64,000 bases of DNA from Alloyangia pacifica (lineage in GTDB: Bacteria; Pseudomonadota; Alphaproteobacteria; Rhodobacterales; Rhodobacteraceae), in the NCBI RefSeq assembly GCF_003111685.1, contig NZ_CP022189.1:2186001-2250000 (forward strand), read 5' to 3'. This document shows positions 63,781-64,000 of the stretch, piece after piece. The notes beneath the pieces were generated by a model that worked only from the letters and a program-made list of their open reading frames with translations, was not told the origin of the DNA and did not search any database. The translations under genes and the position numbers were made by a program. Numbering within the stretch: position 1 is the stretch's first letter; each line of letters opens with the position of its first letter.

Positions 63781-63996
63781 TCAAGTCGGCTCGGGCAATG
63801 GCGCCCTGCGAAACTCGATTCCGCATTGCTTTTGGGTGCTGGCACTCTGCAGCGCATCCAACTGCCCCTTGAGACGCGCAAGCTCATCCGCGTTCGCGCC
63901 GTTTCCGCTCACGAAAAACGCCGCGGGCCAAAACAGCACGATCGCGACGCCGGTCGCGACAGCGTCGGTGCTTGCGGTCTGGTTCTGAACACGCAT
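63781..63996 (-). CDS. Small membrane-anchored hypothetical protein
   Basis: A 71-residue protein with one hydrophobic segment (about residues 12-30, AVATGVAIVLFWPAAFFVSG) followed by a polar, helix-prone stretch (GANADELARLKGQLDALQSASTQKQCG). The FWPA-F pattern and the ARLKGQLDAL ending resemble short conserved proteins seen across Rhodobacteraceae and some phage-related proteins with no assigned function. It is complete within the window, 4 bases from its right edge, so its upstream context is not visible. Confidence 0.7.
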   Translation of the reverse strand: MRVQNQTASTDAVATGVAIVLFWPAAFFVSGNGANADELARLKGQLDALQSASTQKQCGIEFRRAPLPEPT

Positions 63997-64000
63997 CGCT

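Overview
This 64 kb window is a gene-dense, high-GC chromosomal segment from an alphaproteobacterium, almost certainly a member of the Rhodobacteraceae (Roseobacter group; the genus cannot be fixed from the sequence alone). The case rests on gene content and order: ccoNOQP-ccoGHIS with FNR boxes, divergent lrp/ald, mreBCD-mrdA-rodA, a phaZ/phaC-phaP locus, and ctaC-ctaB-small protein-ctaG-ctaE-surf1-thrC-M16 peptidase. It reads as core chromosome. I see no insertion sequence, prophage, CRISPR array, tRNA or rRNA, and no multi-gene cluster that looks like a new defence or biosynthetic system. The less expected signals are regulatory sites, small ORFs and one gene relic.

Layout. 1-10.3 kb: microaerobic respiration. 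A universal stress protein gene diverges from ccoNOQP (cbb3 oxidase) across a perfect FNR box. A LysR regulator and ccoGHIS (assembly and copper loading) follow. 10.4-15.9 kb: an EF-hand protein, the 3' relic of a GMC oxidoreductase gene, divergent lrp/ald, a cation-efflux transporter, mscL, an outer-membrane protein and a YtoQ protein. 16.2-21.9 kb: the elongasome (mreB, mreC, mreD, PBP2, RodA). 21.9-27.7 kb: 2-hydroxyacid reductase, rpe, a SulP transporter and purine/methylthioadenosine salvage (mtnP, apt) with a LysE-type exporter between them. 27.8-33.1 kb: polyhydroxybutyrate metabolism (phaZ, phaC, phaP) and convergent succinyl-CoA:3-ketoacid CoA-transferase genes. TGC-rich motifs are shared between the phaP and scoA promoters. 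33.4-39.0 kb: topA, dprA, tldD. 39.2-47.0 kb: aa3 oxidase subunits and assembly factors, then thrC, an M16 peptidase and an acetyltransferase.

47.1-64.0 kb: mixed metabolism. A periplasmic metallo-beta-lactamase-fold protein, phosphoglycolate phosphatase and a methyltransferase come first. An ABC importer of the YnjBCD type with a xylulokinase-like kinase follows. Next are an SRPBCC protein, NudC, a Tat-exported cyclic-nucleotide phosphodiesterase/nucleotidase, a HAD phosphatase, an NMT1/ThiY-type ABC importer behind a palindromic operator, and an AAA ATPase with a winged-helix tail. The small SRP RNA gene (ffs) and a short membrane-anchored hypothetical protein close the window.

Functional links. 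Both terminal oxidases (cbb3 and aa3) lie near FNR boxes, so the window probably holds much of the oxygen-responsive choice between high- and low-affinity respiration. PHB depolymerase, synthase, phasin and CoA-transferase form a storage and mobilisation circuit. MtnP and Apt act in sequence, methylthioadenosine to adenine to AMP.
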